Positions 51,701 through 61,196 of a DNA stretch of 64,000 nucleotides are shown piece after piece. Origin of the DNA: Deltaproteobacteria bacterium (GTDB lineage: Bacteria; Myxococcota_C; UBA6777); contig PCBK01000165.1 of the NCBI GenBank assembly GCA_002731275.1, forward strand, positions 62,001 to 126,000. The letters run 5' to 3'. Below the pieces are notes generated by a model that was not told the origin of the DNA, did no database searches, and saw nothing but the letters and a program-made list of their open reading frames with translations. Every line of letters begins with the position of its first letter. Position 1 is the first letter of the stretch. The position numbers and the translations under genes are program-made.

Positions 51701-53713
51701 CTATTGGCAGATCCCTCCTTTACATGATTTGGGAACTACACAAGCATTATTGCATGCACCACAGTGGAAGTTGTTTGTCATGACATCCACGCAGGTGGGG
51801 ACGACCAGTCCGCATTTTTGTTGCCCTGAAGGACATTCTTTGACAGGGGTACACTTTGCATTGACACAGCTTTCGCCGCTTTTGCAGGCATTGTTGCAAC
51901 TTCCGCAATGTGCGTTGTCCGTATTCAGATTCGCACACGTTGCCAAGCCGCATTTGGTTTCGCCTGAATTGCATTGTGTAAGAGGGACACATTTTCCTCC
52001 CGTGCATTTTTGACCGACATTGCAACTCTTTCCACATTGACCACAATTCAGGTAGCTCGTCTGAAGATCGACACAGACACCATTGCAAAGCGTATCGTTG
52101 CATTGAGTGAGTGTCTTACATGTGCCTTTATTGCAAGTTTCACTTAGCTTGCAGGCGTTTCCGCAGCTACCGCAATGATCTCTGTCTGTTTGGAAGTCGA
52201 CGCATTGCCCATTGCAGACGTTCTTTCCTTGGATGCATGTGCAGCTTCCGTTGTTACATGTTTGACCTGTGGTGCAGGAAGTCCCGCAAGCTCCACAATG
52301 GTTGAGGTCTGTTGTTGGATCAATACATAGGCCGGCACATTTGAGTTGTGTTGATGAGCAGGGGGCATCTGTGCAGACACCTTTTTGGCAAGTTTGACCA
52401 CTTTTGCAGGTGGTTTTACATGCACCGCAGTGTTGTGGGTTTGTTTGAAGGTCTGCACAGATTGGGGTGATAAGATTTCCACAGTTGGTTTCGCCAATAT
52501 CACAACGGTCTTTCGGTTTGCACGCACCTTCCAAGCACTTTTCCAGTCGCGAACAATTTTTTCCACAACCCCCACAATGTTGATTTTCAATGTTGGTGTT
52601 GATGCATTTTCCACCACAGAGAGTCAGTTCAGGATCACATGTGATGGGTTTGCATGTGCCTGCGCTGCAAGTCTCGTTTGGCTCACATCGTTTTTCGCAA
52701 TCCCCGCAGTTGTCGACATCTTGTTGTGTATCTACACATTTGTCCGCGCATTGGATCTTTGGGAAAGTGCATTGAAGTTTCCCTCTGCATTTTGAGAGCA
52801 AGCAAATCGAACCAGAGTCGCAGGTTTTACCACACTCCCCACAATGATCGGTGTTAAATGCTAGGTTCACACATGTATCACCACAGCAAGTTTTGTTGTG
52901 TCCGCAATCTTCATCGGTTGTGCAAGGACAATCCTCATCGATTCGTCCATCGCAGTCATTGTCTTTTTTATCACCGCATTGTTCTTCGGCGGGAGCGACC
53001 TCACCTGTGCATGCAGACCATTTCCCATCCGAGAGGCAGGTTTGTGTACCGGCTTTGCACTCTCCAATACCAATCCTCGTGATGGGACTCGTGTGACAAC
53101 GTCTTGTCTCGCCTTCCTGGCATTTGCACTTGAGGTCTTCGTCGATTTGTCCATCACAGTTGTTATCCAGGCCGTCGCAGACCTCTGACGTGGCTGTGAC
53201 TTCGCCAAAGCACGGTCCCCACAGATTGTCCTGTTCGCAATATTGTTTACCCGTCTGACAGAGACCTTTTGGTGATCCGTCTGCTGTAAGTGTCCCTGTG
53301 AAGCACTCCCTCGCCAATCCTGGACTGGAGCAACTGCAGTCGACTTTTTGACCAGCTTCATCTGAGACATCGTCGACAATTCCGTTACAGTCGTTGTCTG
53401 CTCTATCGCAGATCTCTTTTTTGGGGAGCACTTGCCCAATGCAAATCGTCCACGAACCGTCTTCTTTGCAGACCTTGGTGCCTGCCCGACAGATTCCGAT
53501 GTTGATCAAAGATCCATCTTTTCCTTCAAAGCAAACGACCTCTTCACCGGGCGTACAAGGGGTCGATTTACACACACCACGTAAACAGTAAACATTGGGG
53601 GGAGACGCGACACAATCACTGTCTGACTGGCAGACCCTACCTGCTGCACCCCCGCAGCTTTGGAGAATCACCACAGTGACAAAAAGAAAGACTACACGTA
53701 CATATCCGGACAT
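51701..53713 (-). CDS. MopE-like cysteine-rich surface lipoprotein
   Basis: About 670 residues from the ATG at 53713, giving the lipoprotein signal MSGYVRVVFLFVTVVILQSC; an ATG at 53752 with AGGA is an alternative. The first half holds MopE/putative metal-binding units (EVCDGLDNNCDGQIDE, EICDRADNDCNGIVDD). The second half is a tandem array of Cys units of the pattern CxxxCVDxxTDxxHCGxCGxxC, common in Myxococcota surface proteins. Disulphide-rich, probably exposed on the outer membrane; metal or calcium binding is inferred from the DxDNDCDGxxDE-type motif. No enzyme motif. Confidence 0.85.
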   Translation of the reverse strand: MSGYVRVVFLFVTVVILQSCGGAAGRVCQSDSDCVASPPNVYCLRGVCKSTPCTPGEEVVCFEGKDGSLINIGICRAGTKVCKEDGSWTICIGQVLPKKEICDRADNDCNGIVDDVSDEAGQKVDCSCSSPGLARECFTGTLTADGSPKGLCQTGKQYCEQDNLWGPCFGEVTATSEVCDGLDNNCDGQIDEDLKCKCQEGETRRCHTSPITRIGIGECKAGTQTCLSDGKWSACTGEVAPAEEQCGDKKDNDCDGRIDEDCPCTTDEDCGHNKTCCGDTCVNLAFNTDHCGECGKTCDSGSICLLSKCRGKLQCTFPKIQCADKCVDTQQDVDNCGDCEKRCEPNETCSAGTCKPITCDPELTLCGGKCINTNIENQHCGGCGKNCSRLEKCLEGACKPKDRCDIGETNCGNLITPICADLQTNPQHCGACKTTCKSGQTCQKGVCTDAPCSSTQLKCAGLCIDPTTDLNHCGACGTSCTTGQTCNNGSCTCIQGKNVCNGQCVDFQTDRDHCGSCGNACKLSETCNKGTCKTLTQCNDTLCNGVCVDLQTSYLNCGQCGKSCNVGQKCTGGKCVPLTQCNSGETKCGLATCANLNTDNAHCGSCNNACKSGESCVNAKCTPVKECPSGQQKCGLVVPTCVDVMTNNFHCGACNNACVVPKSCKGGICQ

Positions 53714-53842
53714 TCTTTTCCGACCTTCCGTTGTGTGAACCACTTGGTTCATATAAATCCTACTTATTTCATAGGATAACAACTTTGTGAGGAAAATGCG
53801 AATGATCAGGGAAGGCAATGTGTGTTGGAAGAGCTCAATCAC

Positions 53843-55054
53843 TCAGGAAGGAGGTTGTGTGCTGAGGCGATGTAGCACACTCCAGCTAAACTCGAAACCT
53901 TCCGTGACAGCATCCATATCGAGGTTTTTGAGGAGGTCGGAGGGCAGGTGATAATTTGGCATCGAGTGGTCGTCTGGACGTGAGATAAAACTGAGGCCGT
54001 GGATACCTCTCAATTCAAACGCCATGCCGTCAGATTGAACAGGGATGATAATGGGTTCGGCGATCGGGCCATCACACGTTTTTGCGACCTCGCTTGCAAG
54101 CGCGAGCAGGGGGGCTTGGTAACGCACTGATTGTCCTGCGAGCGTGTATTCTCCACCGATGATTTGTGGGTGGCCATATCCGATACTGTCAATGTTGATA
54201 AAGTTCGTTGGCGTCGATTGTATCGAGGGTTTGTGTTGTTCTGCATACGCAGAAGCTCCAATGAGTCCTGGCTCCTCACACCCTGTGAGCAAGAGCACAA
54301 GCTCGATATCATCTGTGTTCGCTGGTCGCTCTTCTTTCCAACGGTGTGCAAGGCCAAGGACGGCTGCTGTTCCTGAAGCGTTGTCGTTGGCACCTGGAAC
54401 AAAGTCGCGAAGAGCCCATTCTCCGAGCAAGAAGAAACCGAGGCTGTAAAAGACTCCTGCCGGGACAAACAACCACATGGCCCAAGAAGGCGCAAGTCCA
54501 AGGGGCATCAAGAGGCCGAGTACGATCTGTATACTCATACTGCACAGCACGACAAACATCGGGGATTTCATCACTCCTGGTAGGGCATCAAGCTTTGAAC
54601 CCATCGATGAATTTGCTGCCTGTACCCATAACAAACCAGTGCGCTGTGTGTCGTAGTGTGCCACCAAAAGAATGCGTCGAGAGGCTTTTGTTTTGGCTGG
54701 GATGACACCCACAACATTTTGTGAAGGTCGCCTTACAAATGGTTTGCTGAGTAGGACAAACTTGGTCGTCGATTCGAGGATGAGCGAGATCAAGCCAATG
54801 AGCGCGAAAGTCGCCATGAGAAGTGGATATGTCGAGATAAATACCAGGCCAGCGGCGGAGAATATGACGTGTGTGACAAGTCGTGCGCCCATGTTCGAGC
54901 TACCTGTAAACGGCTCAGTCTGCGCTGGTATTCCCATAGATTCGAGCTCTTCGACTAGATAGCGAGCTGCTTTGGCTTCTTGTTCCGTTCCAGAACCGCG
55001 ATGTCCGAATTGTTCGAGGGTATGGATCCAGTTGCGAAGTCGTTCTTTGTACAT
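53843..55054 (-). CDS. M28 family zinc aminopeptidase-like membrane protein
   Basis: 403 residues. The M28 zinc-peptidase pattern is present: VAHYDT (zinc His and following Asp), NDNASGTAAVLGLA, TGCEEPGLIGAS (catalytic Glu and zinc Glu), FINIDSIGYG and the late DDHSMPNYHLPSD (His). Two to four hydrophobic segments at about 70-110 and 190-240 interrupt the domain, so it is membrane associated. M28 enzymes remove N-terminal amino acids; a periplasmic-facing role is likely. The gene ends just upstream of the MopE-like gene and begins 14 bases after the gamma-glutamyltransferase gene, so the three may be one minus-strand transcript. Confidence 0.87.
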   Translation of the reverse strand: MYKERLRNWIHTLEQFGHRGSGTEQEAKAARYLVEELESMGIPAQTEPFTGSSNMGARLVTHVIFSAAGLVFISTYPLLMATFALIGLISLILESTTKFVLLSKPFVRRPSQNVVGVIPAKTKASRRILLVAHYDTQRTGLLWVQAANSSMGSKLDALPGVMKSPMFVVLCSMSIQIVLGLLMPLGLAPSWAMWLFVPAGVFYSLGFFLLGEWALRDFVPGANDNASGTAAVLGLAHRWKEERPANTDDIELVLLLTGCEEPGLIGASAYAEQHKPSIQSTPTNFINIDSIGYGHPQIIGGEYTLAGQSVRYQAPLLALASEVAKTCDGPIAEPIIIPVQSDGMAFELRGIHGLSFISRPDDHSMPNYHLPSDLLKNLDMDAVTEGFEFSWSVLHRLSTQPPS

Positions 55055-55068
55055 GCGTCTTTCCAGTG

Positions 55069-56775
55069 TCAGTGGACAGCTGTTTGTCCGTGTTTTCTGG
55101 GGTCGGAGGCTCCTGTCAAGCCGATTTTCGTTCGCTGGGCTGCTTGCACTGCAGTGAAAGGGACTTTCCAGACGCGTGTTTTGTATCCTCTTTTTTGGAG
55201 CGCCTGTACGACGTCTGCGGGAAGATCAGACTCGATAAAGAGCAGCGGTGGGAACCATTGGTGGTGGATGCGGCTGCGACTGACTGCGTCGTTGATCTCA
55301 AGTCCGAAGACGAGCACGTTGAGGAGTGTTTGGAGGGTCCCTGTGATAATCGTTGGACCTCCTGACGCTCCGACCGCCAGGACGATCTTTCCGCCTTTGG
55401 TGATCAGGGTGGGGGACATACTTGAGAGAGGGCGTTTTCCTGGCGCGATTTCGTTATACTTACTTTGGATAAGGCCAAATGCGTTGGGTTTTCCTGGGTT
55501 TGTTGAGAAGTCATCCATCTCGTTGTTGAGGATGATCCCCGAACGGGGCGCGATCACCTTTGAACCATAACCCGTGTTGATCGTTGTGGTCATCGCAACG
55601 GCCATACCGTCTTTGTCGATGACGCTGATGTGGCTCGTTCCACCATCTCTGGGGCTGGCTTTTGGGCTGCGCTTTTGTGAACCGTATGCTTTGGGGGATT
55701 GGACCTTGTTGGTGATTCGCTTCGCGAGGTTGTCTGCGTATTCCTGTGAAGTGAGCTTTGGGAGCAGCTTGCGTGTGAGTGGGTGGTCTCCCATAAAACG
55801 TGCACGATCTGCAAACGCGTGTTGGAGGGCCTCTGTGAGATGGAACAGGTATGTTGAGGAGTTGTGGCCGAGTGTTTTGAGCTTCATCTTGCGGAGGATG
55901 TTGAGCGCCATGATGATCGCTGCACCACCAGAGGAGGGAGGGGGCATCGTGTAAATCTCGTGTCCTCTAAAAGAGGTCTTGAGTGGGTGCCGGATGGCGA
56001 CCTTGTACTGTGTCAGGTCTTTGTGTGTGAGGATACCACCTGCGGCTTTGACAGCATCCACGATATCTTTGGCGATCCATCCTTTGTAAAAGACGTCTGG
56101 GCCATGTTTGGCGATGGCTTGGAGGGTCTTTGCGAGCCTTGGACGGCGGAACATTTGTCCTAACGTCGGTGGTTTTCCACCTGGGTAAAAGATCTCTTTG
56201 AGGAGCTTGTGTTTGCTGAGATGTTTTTGATAGCGTTTGAGCCCTTCGACGAAGTGCCTACCTGCTGGAAAACCTCTTCGGGCCAACTCTATGGCTGGTT
56301 GAAGGACTTGTGCGAGCGCGAGCTTTCCGTACCGTTTGACCGCATACGCGCAACCCTTGACTTCTCCTGGGATACCGACGGCGAGACCACCTGTGCGACT
56401 GGGGTGTTTGGGCAGTCCTTTTTTGAGGTACATCAATCTAGAGGCCCCTGCAGGTGCCGTCTCACGAAAATCGATGATGATTCGTTTGTTTGCTTTGGGA
56501 TCGTGGAGCATCATGAATCCGCCTCCACCAATCCCCGAGCCTGCAGGGTTGACAACGCCTACTGCGAAGGCCGTCGCGCAGGCTGCGTCGACGGCGTTAC
56601 CGCCTCTTTTGAGGATCGTCAGTCCAGCCTGTGAGGCCAGAACGTGATCGGCGGCGACGACGCCACGTTTTCCGACTGGTGCGTGGTGTTGTGCTGCGTG
56701 TGTTGTTTGCGGCGTTGTGATCAGGAGTCCTGCGAGAAGGCAGATGTGTGCGAAGAGAGGCCTGTGTGTCGTCAT
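55069..56775 (-). CDS. ggt: Gamma-glutamyltransferase (periplasmic)
   Basis: 568 residues from the ATG at 56775 (AAAGG about nine bases upstream) with a signal peptide (LLAGLLITTPQTTHAA). The Ggt signature is complete: GGNAVDAACATAF and GSGIGGGGFMMLHD in the large subunit, and GGTSHISVIDKDG, in which the Thr is the autocleavage nucleophile of the small subunit. The substrate-binding TINTGYGSKV and MSPTLITKGGK segments follow. It cleaves glutathione and gamma-glutamyl peptides in the periplasm. Length is typical. It heads a minus-strand set with the M28 peptidase, a plausible peptide-scavenging pair. Confidence 0.95.
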   Translation of the reverse strand: MTTHRPLFAHICLLAGLLITTPQTTHAAQHHAPVGKRGVVAADHVLASQAGLTILKRGGNAVDAACATAFAVGVVNPAGSGIGGGGFMMLHDPKANKRIIIDFRETAPAGASRLMYLKKGLPKHPSRTGGLAVGIPGEVKGCAYAVKRYGKLALAQVLQPAIELARRGFPAGRHFVEGLKRYQKHLSKHKLLKEIFYPGGKPPTLGQMFRRPRLAKTLQAIAKHGPDVFYKGWIAKDIVDAVKAAGGILTHKDLTQYKVAIRHPLKTSFRGHEIYTMPPPSSGGAAIIMALNILRKMKLKTLGHNSSTYLFHLTEALQHAFADRARFMGDHPLTRKLLPKLTSQEYADNLAKRITNKVQSPKAYGSQKRSPKASPRDGGTSHISVIDKDGMAVAMTTTINTGYGSKVIAPRSGIILNNEMDDFSTNPGKPNAFGLIQSKYNEIAPGKRPLSSMSPTLITKGGKIVLAVGASGGPTIITGTLQTLLNVLVFGLEINDAVSRSRIHHQWFPPLLFIESDLPADVVQALQKRGYKTRVWKVPFTAVQAAQRTKIGLTGASDPRKHGQTAVH

Positions 56776-56822
56776 CAATGATTACCTTTCGTCGGTAGGG
56801 TGAGGGGTGCAAACGAGCTATG

Positions 56823-59800
56823 TTAGCTTTTGCTTGGGAGGAGTCTGAGAAGATCTCTTCGGATATTTGGGTCTTGTTTGAGCGCTTTGTCGATCAGTTT
56901 TTTCGAGCGGCTCGCATCCGTTTTGCCTTGATTGGAGGAGAGGTAGCTTTGGGACCTGAGGGCAAGGAAGACGCCTTCCAGGCCCGTATATATCGCAAGC
57001 TGTGGCCGTCTCTCCTTGCTCTTTTTGAGCGCGATCAGTCCTCTCTTGATGGCTTCTTGTGCCGCGCGGATGTGATTTTGCGCCAGGAGCCAGTGTGTCT
57101 GCCATAGCCGAATGTACGCACGAGTTAAGAAGATATCGGCGTGGTTATGGAGTTTTTTTGATGCTTTGACGAGGCTCATTCTGGCCTGTGTGAGAGCGTG
57201 GTGTGGGGTGTCTCCCTTGAAGACTTTCCAGCGCGCGAGGATGAGCTGAAGTTGTGCGTTGAGTAGGTGTGATTCACCAAGGTTTTTGTTGATTTGTCCG
57301 AGCAGTTCGAGAATATGTCTGATCTTTTGTATATTCTCCATCGGAGACTGATCGAACTCAAGTTGGTGTTGTGCCCATAACATGAGGGTTTTGGCGACCC
57401 AGATGTATAGATCCACATAGTCCGCTTTGACTTGTGTTCCTTGGTGGAGTTTCAAGATGGCTTGCTTGAGATAAGGAAGAGGTGAACGTCCATGCTGACG
57501 GGCATATTCTGCTTTGAGCCAGTACACTCGTCCAAAGCCGTGGTAGAGGAAGGGCAGTGAGGGGTTGAGATTGTAGCCTGCGAGTAAGTGTCGTTCTGCG
57601 ATGTTAAGTTCGGCTGTGGGGTCTTTTCCCAGGCCATGTTGGTAGACTGCTTTGAGCCAATGCAGGTATCCCATGCCATTTTGGATGAAGGCATTCTTGG
57701 GGGTCAATTGGAGGGCTTTGTTGTAGTGGAACTCGACCTCTTTCATCGACTTATGCGCTGGAAGACTGCGCGCGACCTCAAAGCGAGCCTTCGCAAACCA
57801 CAACATACCTGTGTTGTAATGGACGTTGCTGTCGTTGGCTTCGAGTTTGAGCGCGGCTTGTTGTGCGCGTAACCCTTTCTCGATGAGCGGCCTGGGGTCT
57901 TCGTCTTGGAGCAATGTGTAGTACGCTCTTGTCCAGTACATCGTCCCAAGTGCGTTGAGCATCCGTGCTGGTTTGGTGTGTTGTTTGATCGCCTCTTGAT
58001 AATGCTGGATGGCCTTGTTGCTTTGCTCTTTGGGGTCCATACGTCGGAACAGATGGTATTCAGCGTTGGTAAAGTGAGCGAGTCCAAGGGTCTCGTCAAC
58101 GTCAGGTGAGTTGGGGGCCATGCGCTTCGCTTGTTGGGCGATTTTGATGGCTTTGCTGGTCTCGGGAGTGGGGTCTTGTCCCGAGTACATCAGGTGTTGT
58201 CCGCGAACCTGGTGGAAGTAGGCGACAGAGCGGTAGGGATCGATGCGATGGGGGTCGGCCTTTAACGCATTTTGGCAGGCCTTTTGTGCTGTGAGGCTGA
58301 TCTCTTCGAGTGGTCGACCTGTAGAGAAGTTGATCTTCATCATGGTGGTCAACTCTCCACAAAGCGCTGTGTAGATTTGGGCGTCACTGCGGCCTATTTT
58401 GACTGCTCTCCTGTAAATACGTGTGGCCTCTTGCGCTTTTTGGTAGGCTTTTTGGTACTTGCCTCTGTAATACCACTTGCGACTCTCTTGGCTGGAGATG
58501 CGTCCGATGAGCATCAGCGCTTCATAACGCCAGGGTTGTTTGTTGAAGATCTTTGTGGCGATTTTGCGGACACGACTCCACTGTTTGTCGTAGTAAGCGA
58601 TACGAGCTTCGAGCAGTGTGCCGCCTTTTTTGGAGCGTTGAAATCCTCGTTGGAGATAAAAGAGCGCTTGTTTTCTGTAGAATTTTTCCACAAACTTGCG
58701 GCGTTTTTTGCGTTTGTCTGGTCGTTTGATGCGCTCAAGTGCTTCGAGCTGTGTTTGGTATAGCCGTCCCCATAGCTTCCCAAGCGCTTGTGCGACCTCC
58801 GGACCACGTGCTCCGTATTTCCAGGCTTTGTCCAGGTAGGTCTTCGAGCGTTGAAAATCACCAAGAGCCATGGAGCCCATACCAAGGGCGTGGTAGCCAG
58901 GTCCTCTGTTGCTACGAGAGAGCGACTTGAGCTGCTTTTTGATCTTGTCGAGCCGCATTTGGACGAGCGTTCTCTCAGTTGTGACGTTGTGAAGGGGGAG
59001 CATGTGCGCGTAACGCATGATGCTCTCGACTTCTTTGACCTGCTGTCCAAATTGGTTTGCAAGAGCGGCTTTGGCGGAGGAGTCGAGCTGTGTTTTGATC
59101 CCCCAACCGATGAGCGCCATGACGATAGAAAGTCCAACCATCCCTGCGATGGCGAGGCGTTTGTGTTTTCGCAGGTACTTTTTGAATCGGTAGGAGAGGC
59201 TCGCGGGACGTGCTTTGATCGGTTCACCATCCAAAAAGTGTCTCAAATCATCTGCCAGCGCTTGCGCCGAAGGGTATCGACGCGCTGGATCTTTTTCGAG
59301 GCACTTCATTACGATGGTTTCGAGATCGAGAGGGATGGAGGCGTTAATTTTACGAAGCGGCACAGGTTCTTCGTGGAGGACCTTGAACAAGATATCCATC
59401 CCTGTCGTCGGGAATGGAGGGTGTCCTGCGAGGAGGGCGTAGAGTGTCGCACCGAGGCTGTAAATGTCTGTGTGTCTGTCGAGAAGGTGCGTCTCGCCAC
59501 GCATTTGTTCGGGGGACATAAAGTGAGGGGTGCCGACGAGGGTGTTCGTCGCAGTTGCGCCGTTTGTCGCGACCTCTCGTGCCAAACCAAAGTCCATGAT
59601 AAACGGTTTGAGTCTCCCACTGACTGTACTCACCATGATGTTGGAAGGTTTGATATCTCTATGGATCACGCCTTCTTGGTGGGCGGAGTGGATCGCGTGG
59701 GCGACTTTTTCGATCAGCTCGACTTTGAGAGGGATACCGAGCTCGTCGAGTGCATCGTCGAGGTTGTCTCCCTCGATGTACTGCATCGCGATATATGGGC

Positions 59801-60311
59801 GTCCTTTGTACTCCCCAACTTCGTAAACTTTGCAGACAAATTCGTGGTGGATGCGGGCCTGCGCTTGTGCTTCCCATACCAGCCGTCTCGCGAGACGAGG
59901 GTCGTCTTCGAGGATGAATTTGAGCGCGACCTTGCGTTGGAGCTTTTGGTCGACGGCCTGGTAGACAATCCCCATACCTCCTTCACCGAGCTTGCACTCG
60001 ACAACATATCGTTCCCACTCGTCTGCGTCGAGCTCCCAAGAGATCAATTCGCCAGTGGCCTCCAACTTTGGGTTGGGTGTGAACACTGTGCGCTCATCTG
60101 AAAACTCAACCGTTCGCAGGAAGGCCTCTTGCTCTGTACTTTTGGGTTTCTTTACATCTTCATTCCAGCGTATCGTTACGCGCTCCGATGCGATCGTGAT
60201 ATCACCCTGGCTGTCCTTGAGTGGGTGTTCTTGCTGGACGGATGAGTTGATTGTTGGGGAGGATGGATGAGTTGGTTGTTGTTCGCCTGCTGGCTTATCT
60301 TTGTGTTCCAT
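56823..60311 (-). CDS. Ser/Thr protein kinase with transmembrane helix and TPR tail
   Basis: 1162 residues. A short basic/Pro-rich N-terminus, then a complete kinase domain from about 102: GEGGMGIVY loop, Lys131, HRDIKPSN catalytic loop, MDFGLA, PHFMSPEQ. All catalytic residues are present, so unlike the two pseudokinases in this window this one should be active. One transmembrane helix (about 390-410; IAGMVGLSIVMALIGW) anchors it, and the remaining ~700 residues on the far side are TPR-like helical repeats. It could relay an envelope signal to cytosolic targets; FHA and PP2C proteins in the window are possible partners. AGGA lies just upstream of the ATG and a good promoter lies upstream. 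Confidence 0.93.
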   Translation of the reverse strand: MEHKDKPAGEQQPTHPSSPTINSSVQQEHPLKDSQGDITIASERVTIRWNEDVKKPKSTEQEAFLRTVEFSDERTVFTPNPKLEATGELISWELDADEWERYVVECKLGEGGMGIVYQAVDQKLQRKVALKFILEDDPRLARRLVWEAQAQARIHHEFVCKVYEVGEYKGRPYIAMQYIEGDNLDDALDELGIPLKVELIEKVAHAIHSAHQEGVIHRDIKPSNIMVSTVSGRLKPFIMDFGLAREVATNGATATNTLVGTPHFMSPEQMRGETHLLDRHTDIYSLGATLYALLAGHPPFPTTGMDILFKVLHEEPVPLRKINASIPLDLETIVMKCLEKDPARRYPSAQALADDLRHFLDGEPIKARPASLSYRFKKYLRKHKRLAIAGMVGLSIVMALIGWGIKTQLDSSAKAALANQFGQQVKEVESIMRYAHMLPLHNVTTERTLVQMRLDKIKKQLKSLSRSNRGPGYHALGMGSMALGDFQRSKTYLDKAWKYGARGPEVAQALGKLWGRLYQTQLEALERIKRPDKRKKRRKFVEKFYRKQALFYLQRGFQRSKKGGTLLEARIAYYDKQWSRVRKIATKIFNKQPWRYEALMLIGRISSQESRKWYYRGKYQKAYQKAQEATRIYRRAVKIGRSDAQIYTALCGELTTMMKINFSTGRPLEEISLTAQKACQNALKADPHRIDPYRSVAYFHQVRGQHLMYSGQDPTPETSKAIKIAQQAKRMAPNSPDVDETLGLAHFTNAEYHLFRRMDPKEQSNKAIQHYQEAIKQHTKPARMLNALGTMYWTRAYYTLLQDEDPRPLIEKGLRAQQAALKLEANDSNVHYNTGMLWFAKARFEVARSLPAHKSMKEVEFHYNKALQLTPKNAFIQNGMGYLHWLKAVYQHGLGKDPTAELNIAERHLLAGYNLNPSLPFLYHGFGRVYWLKAEYARQHGRSPLPYLKQAILKLHQGTQVKADYVDLYIWVAKTLMLWAQHQLEFDQSPMENIQKIRHILELLGQINKNLGESHLLNAQLQLILARWKVFKGDTPHHALTQARMSLVKASKKLHNHADIFLTRAYIRLWQTHWLLAQNHIRAAQEAIKRGLIALKKSKERRPQLAIYTGLEGVFLALRSQSYLSSNQGKTDASRSKKLIDKALKQDPNIRRDLLRLLPSKS

Positions 60312-60342
60312 CTGATCCTGGGAGGTTGGGGGACCAAAGAGT

Positions 60343-60379
60343 CGCTTATGTAATGATATGTTTGTATCGAATATAAGCG
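60343..60379. promoter_or_regulatory. Seven-base inverted repeat at the kinase promoter
   Basis: CGCTTAT (60343-60349) and ATAAGCG (60373-60379) are perfect inverted arms separated by 23 bases. The right arm overlaps the candidate -10 region of the kinase promoter, so it may be a regulator site. Single occurrence, found by eye. Confidence 0.4.
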
Positions 60380-60397
60380 CAAGTCTATGTTTGTCAA
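60370..60397 (-). promoter_or_regulatory. Candidate sigma-70-like promoter of the TPR kinase gene
   Basis: Minus strand: consensus TTGACA (60397-60392), 16-base spacer, TATATT (60375-60370). Expected start near 60362, a leader of about 50 bases before the ATG at 60311. The best promoter match noticed in the window. Confidence 0.5.
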
Positions 60398-60671
60398 GAA
60401 TTCGGCGATGTGCGTTCCTTCGGTCAAAAATCTACTGATATGAGGGTTTTGTCGTCCACTCATTCTACCAAACGATGCTCTCATTAGGAGGAACCGTGCC
60501 TTGGACAGTGAATATTCCTCGTGTGTAAAACCTATGAAAATCATAGTAAATTTTACTTTTTGTTTGGGTCGGCCTTGCTTCTTTGAATGATTTCAGGCAT
60601 GAGGGGATGCGAACGCTTCTGGTGACAGAAGGTTTCAAATGAAAACAAATGTTTTTTACGATTTTCCAAGG

Positions 60672-60696
60672 AGCCACATTGAGTTTTCGTGTGGCT
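60672..60696 (+). other. Hairpin before the small membrane protein gene
   Basis: AGCCACA and TGTGGCT form a perfect seven-base stem with an 11-base loop, 26 bases before the ATG at 60722. It could be a regulatory leader hairpin; no T-run, so not a clear terminator. Confidence 0.35.
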
Positions 60697-60721
60697 TGCT
60701 TGATACACAAGGGAGTCTCAC

Positions 60722-61186
60722 ATGTACAAAGTGTTACTTTGGGTTCACTCGAATATTCGTTGGTTTGTGTTGGCCTTGTTGGTTCTTGCGATCGTGCGAG
60801 GGTTTCAGGGTTGGTTTGGAAACAAAGAGTGGTCTGACACAGATAAAAAGGTGAATCTATTCACGATGATCTTTGTCGACATCCAGCTTTTGCTGGGGCT
60901 GATCTTGTTGGGTGTAGCGCCGACGATCAGACTGGCGCTCAATATGGGCATGAAGGGGACGATGAAGAACGGTCAGATTCGTTTTTGGGCGGTGGAGCAC
61001 TGGGTGATGATGTTGATCGCCGTTGTGCTTGTACACGTCGGGTATGCGATGGCCAAGAGAGCGGAGGCATCTGTGGACAAATTCAAGAAGTCCGCGATCT
61101 TCTTTACCATCGCCTTGTTGATTATCTTCGCGTCTATCCCATGGCCCTTTATGCGCGTTGTGCGTCCTCTGTTCCGCCTCTTTTAA
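60722..61186 (+). CDS. Small four-helix membrane protein, cytochrome b-like by resemblance
   Basis: 154 residues; GGGAG lies before the ATG. Four hydrophobic helices with His residues at the N-terminus (VLLWVHSNIRW) and in VEHWVMMLIAVVLVHVGYA, spaced as in small di-haem b-type membrane proteins found in Bacteroidota and other groups. The C-terminus IPWPFMRVVRP is typical of that group. Haem binding is plausible from the His pairs but not proven. Convergent with the quinone oxidoreductase gene 10 bases downstream. Redox role inferred only. Confidence 0.7.
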   Translation: MYKVLLWVHSNIRWFVLALLVLAIVRGFQGWFGNKEWSDTDKKVNLFTMIFVDIQLLLGLILLGVAPTIRLALNMGMKGTMKNGQIRFWAVEHWVMMLIAVVLVHVGYAMAKRAEASVDKFKKSAIFFTIALLIIFASIPWPFMRVVRPLFRLF

Positions 61187-61196
61187 TCCAGCCTCA

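Larger units (their letters stand above)
60312..60721. other. 410-base intergenic region between divergent genes
   Basis: Between the kinase start (minus) and the small membrane protein (plus). It holds the kinase promoter and an overlapping inverted repeat near its left end and a hairpin near its right end, described separately. No RNA gene or convincing small ORF is seen. Confidence 0.6.
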
